Shown piece by piece: positions 61,372 to 64,000 of a DNA stretch of 64,000 bases. Origin of the DNA: Symplocastrum torsivum CPER-KK1. GTDB lineage: Bacteria; Cyanobacteriota; Cyanobacteriia; Cyanobacteriales; Coleofasciculaceae. The notes below the pieces were generated by a model. The model was not told the origin of the DNA. It searched no databases and saw nothing but the letters and a program-made list of their open reading frames with translations. Positions within the stretch are counted from its first letter, which is position 1. Each line of letters starts with the position of its first letter. The stretch lies in NCBI GenBank assembly GCA_019358875.1, contig JAHHIF010000008.1, positions 62,001 through 126,000 on the forward strand. The letters are read 5' to 3'. The position numbers and the translations under genes are program-made.

Positions 61372-64000
61372 TCAGCTATGTTCTTCACTGCCAACCTTAA
61401 AGCGACCAACAGACATTTGTAATTTCTCGGCTACTTCTACGGTTTGTCGTAAAGAGCTAGAGACTTTACGAGAGGAGTCGGACGTCAGTTTAGAAGTTTC
61501 GGCAATCTCTTGAATCAAATCAGTAACGCCTTCAGATATTTGGGTTTGAGCTACAGTTGCATCAGAAATTGATTGTACTAACTCGTCAATCTCACGCGAA
61601 ACTTCAAAAATCTGCTCTAGACTCTGCTTCGCATCGACAACCTGGTTGGTACTATCAACGACTTGAGTTCTACCTTCTTCCATTGCCTCCACCACTTCTT
61701 TTGTACCTAGCTGAATCGTTTCAATCACCTGTTCGATTTCTTTGATTGCGTTAGTTGATTGAGTTGCTAGTGCGCCAACTTGTGCAGCAACCACTCGGAA
61801 TCCTTCCCCTTCCTCACCTGCACGGTTCGCCTCAATACCAGCGTTTACAGCTAATAAGTTGGTTTGCAAGGCGATTTGCTGAACTAAGGAAACTACCTTG
61901 GCAATCTGCTGGGAGGAATCGCTGAGAAGCCTTACCTTGTCAGCCGTTTTTACTACCGTTGTTTGTAAATTCACAATTTTATTTACTGTGCTATCAATAG
62001 CGGCTCCACTAGTTTCTGCTGCTGTAGCGGCAGTATGAGCGACGGCAGCAGCTTTGTGGGCATTTTCTGCCACGACTTGAACGGAATACATCATCTGCTC
62101 TACAGAGTTCAGGATGTGGGTAACCTCTGAACTCTGCTTGAATGCTGCAAGGGAGAGTTGCTCGACTGCCTGTTGATCTTCTTCAAGTGAGGTGTTGACT
62201 TGAGCCGAGGCTTGTTTTACCTGCACCACAATCTCCCGCAGATTCTCAATCAACAGGTTGAAAAAGTCAGCGACTGTACCAAGTTGACTTTCGCTTACAT
62301 CAGCCCGAACTGTAAGGTCACCTTGAGCTGTTGCTTCAATATCATCAAGGAGAGCAAGTACTTGGTGCTCAAGTGCTTCTTTTTGCTGGCGTTGCTCAAG
62401 TGAATTTAACTCTGCAAGTTGACGTGCTTGTTCGACTTGTTTGGAGACTGATTCCGCTTCCTGACGTGCTAATTCTGCTTCCTGACGCGATCGCTCTAGC
62501 TGTTCAAGCAGACTTGCATGGTTGAGGGCAAGCCCAATTTGAGCTGCCAATTGCTTTAATAAAGCAGTTTCCTCATACGTCCAGTTTCGAGGGGCAGAGC
62601 ATTGATGAGCGCACAACAAAGCCACGAGTTCGCCGCCTTGCAAAATTGGCGCAACCATATTGGCTTTGACTTCTAAGCTTTCTAGAATTTCACAATGACA
62701 CTGTGAGAAGCCTACTTCATAAATGTTATTGCAAACGGAGACACGCTGATTTTTGTACCTGTCAATCGATTCTTTTGTGAGTGGGTCATAAATGACTTGC
62801 CCAATCGCTGAACGCCAGCCAAGTACGACTGATTCTGCCGAGACTATCCCAGTGTGTCTATCTTCATAGAAGCGATAGATAACTACACGATCTGTTTGCA
62901 AAACCTTTCGGATTTCGTCAACCGCGATGCTGAAGATAGCCTCTGTATTCAAAGATTTATAAATACGGCTGGTAAATTCTGCAAGTACCAAGGAACGCTC
63001 AGCTTGGGCTTTTTGGAATTGGCTCTGTTGTGCAAGAAATTTTTCAGAGGCAACGATACTCTCTGCCATTTCATTAAACGTTTGGGCTAGTTGTCCAAGT
63101 TCATCGTTGCACAGCGCTTCTGCACGGACTTGGCGATCGCCATTCGCAAATTCCTGAGTTGCTTGCTGTAGTTTTTTGATCGGTTGAGCAATTGTCTTAC
63201 TCAGCAACTTCACTAAGAGTATTTCTGCTACTAATGCCAAGGTAGCAATAACTACCTGTAGCAATAAACTTTTTTGGATCAGTGCATTAAGGGCAATTTC
63301 TGGAGTTCCTCTCACCAAAATACCAACAGGCTCACCCTTAAAATCAAGCAAGGCTTTGGCAGCCATCGTATAGGTTTGTTCTCCCGGTTGATGAACTCGT
63401 CTTGTGACTACCTGTCCGGAATCCGCTACAGCTTGCTTTAGCAGTGTAGCGTCGTGCAAGGGGTGATTGACTTGTACTTGTGTAGAGTTATTTTTCTTTT
63501 TTTGGTCTAAAGAGGTGGCTAGGACAAATTCCCCCGTCGGTTTACGCAGATAAATGCCACTGTAGCCGCTACCGAAAGCCTTTAATGATTCCTCGACAAT
63601 TGGCAACTTGTTGTTCACAATATCTCCGGAAACCAAAGCCCCAATAACAGTGCCATTCGCTGGTTCTTTTATGGGCGTAACTGTGTAACGAATGAGTGCA
63701 TCTTGTTTCACAAAACCTTGAGGTAAGGCTGGCGACTCTTTAGCTAAGTCATTCCAACTGACAAGACCACTTGCTTTAATTTGCTCTGGGTTCTTGAAAA
63801 TTTGACTGACTAAATTATTAGGATCGAACGTTTCGCCTGTTCTATTATCATTAGCATTAACAATAATACGTTTATCCTTGCCAACTAGAGTGGCATATTC
63901 AATATTACGAGCCTTAATCTCATTCTGAAGAATCTGTTTGACTTGTTCTTGTATCGCTGGTGTCAGGGATTTGCCTTCAGTATTGTAAGTTGCAGCAGCA
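61372..64000 (-). CDS. Methyl-accepting chemotaxis protein with Cache, HAMP and bilin-type GAF (5' end outside window)
   Basis: At least 876 residues; the frame is open to the right edge, so the N-terminus is missing. In order: part of a Cache sensor (YTVTPIKEPANGTVIGALVS), a membrane helix (LLLQVVIATLALVAEILLV), HAMP, a GAF domain with VGFSQCHCEILESLEV whose Cys-His pair is the phycobilin attachment motif of PixJ-type cyanobacteriochromes, a coiled coil, and a methyl-accepting signalling domain (LLAVNAGIEANRAGEEGEGF, VVAAQVGALATQS). The second cysteine of DXCF types is absent (IYDPLTKES). It may steer phototaxis or pilus motility; no che/pil genes are adjacent. Chromophore binding is unproven. 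Confidence 0.9.
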   Translation of the reverse strand, partial: AAATYNTEGKSLTPAIQEQVKQILQNEIKARNIEYATLVGKDKRIIVNANDNRTGETFDPNNLVSQIFKNPEQIKASGLVSWNDLAKESPALPQGFVKQDALIRYTVTPIKEPANGTVIGALVSGDIVNNKLPIVEESLKAFGSGYSGIYLRKPTGEFVLATSLDQKKKNNSTQVQVNHPLHDATLLKQAVADSGQVVTRRVHQPGEQTYTMAAKALLDFKGEPVGILVRGTPEIALNALIQKSLLLQVVIATLALVAEILLVKLLSKTIAQPIKKLQQATQEFANGDRQVRAEALCNDELGQLAQTFNEMAESIVASEKFLAQQSQFQKAQAERSLVLAEFTSRIYKSLNTEAIFSIAVDEIRKVLQTDRVVIYRFYEDRHTGIVSAESVVLGWRSAIGQVIYDPLTKESIDRYKNQRVSVCNNIYEVGFSQCHCEILESLEVKANMVAPILQGGELVALLCAHQCSAPRNWTYEETALLKQLAAQIGLALNHASLLEQLERSRQEAELARQEAESVSKQVEQARQLAELNSLEQRQQKEALEHQVLALLDDIEATAQGDLTVRADVSESQLGTVADFFNLLIENLREIVVQVKQASAQVNTSLEEDQQAVEQLSLAAFKQSSEVTHILNSVEQMMYSVQVVAENAHKAAAVAHTAATAAETSGAAIDSTVNKIVNLQTTVVKTADKVRLLSDSSQQIAKVVSLVQQIALQTNLLAVNAGIEANRAGEEGEGFRVVAAQVGALATQSTNAIKEIEQVIETIQLGTKEVVEAMEEGRTQVVDSTNQVVDAKQSLEQIFEVSREIDELVQSISDATVAQTQISEGVTDLIQEIAETSKLTSDSSRKVSSSLRQTVEVAEKLQMSVGRFKVGSEEHS

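Overview
The window reads as chromosomal DNA of a filamentous-type cyanobacterium. The palindrome GCGATCGC (HIP1) is very frequent. It carries the light-dependent protochlorophyllide reductase, a probable photosystem II assembly peptide, a COP23-family protein, DUF3110, an EGY-type site-2 protease, a plastid-type pyruvate dehydrogenase E2 and many GAF/PAS sensor proteins. The density of short intergenic repeats (heptad repeats, dispersed 60-110 bp repeats, one MITE) suggests a large genome of the Microcoleus/Coleofasciculus/Allocoleopsis kind; the genus is a guess. No rRNA, intact tRNA, CRISPR array, prophage or complete insertion sequence was seen.

Layout. 1-9.3 kb: edge of an AAA-like ATPase gene; an ethylene-receptor-like sensor kinase behind three 71-bp tandem repeats; por; a nucleotidyltransferase; an SLH-anchored GHL10 glycosidase. 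9.8-15.8 kb, all minus strand: heme-dependent N-demethylase family protein, EGY protease, murQ, DUF3110, nagB and a VanX/DdpX D-Ala-D-Ala dipeptidase, so three cell-wall amino sugar and dipeptide salvage enzymes lie close together. 16.8-27.6 kb: an orphan small protein, a four-GAF protein with a short C-terminus, a fused two-cassette peptide ABC ATPase, a GNAT acetyltransferase, a pilin-like G/H protein, a TetR/AhpD-like divergent pair with two visible operators, and a Glu/Leu-type dehydrogenase behind a structured leader.

28.4-33.4 kb holds the most unusual group, all plus strand: DUF4126 membrane protein, YcaO, AlkB-like 2OG-Fe(II) dioxygenase and TfuA, followed by a probable psb35. YcaO plus TfuA is the known signature of peptide or protein thioamidation; the inserted dioxygenase and the lack of an obvious precursor peptide make this a candidate new modification system. 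33.6-38.6 kb: two cyclic-nucleotide-domain proteins, a decayed hydrolase overlapping a TspO-methyltransferase operon, and pyruvate dehydrogenase E2.

39.2-54.4 kb: a large hybrid sensor kinase, plsX-fabH (phospholipid and fatty acid initiation), a PBP4-type carboxypeptidase, LptC, a LabA-like NYN protein and metG, an acyltransferase next to an alpha/beta hydrolase (the two halves of plant phytyl ester synthases), COP23 and a gamma-glutamylcyclotransferase. 55-64 kb: a secreted protein with four copies of a two-cysteine repeat (a one-copy paralogue lies at 8.8 kb), dtd, a YqiA-like esterase, a Spy-like protein with an anti-sigma/ECF sigma pair, a MITE with target-site duplication, a DUF4112 protein, and a chemoreceptor with a possible bilin-binding GAF domain that runs off the right edge.
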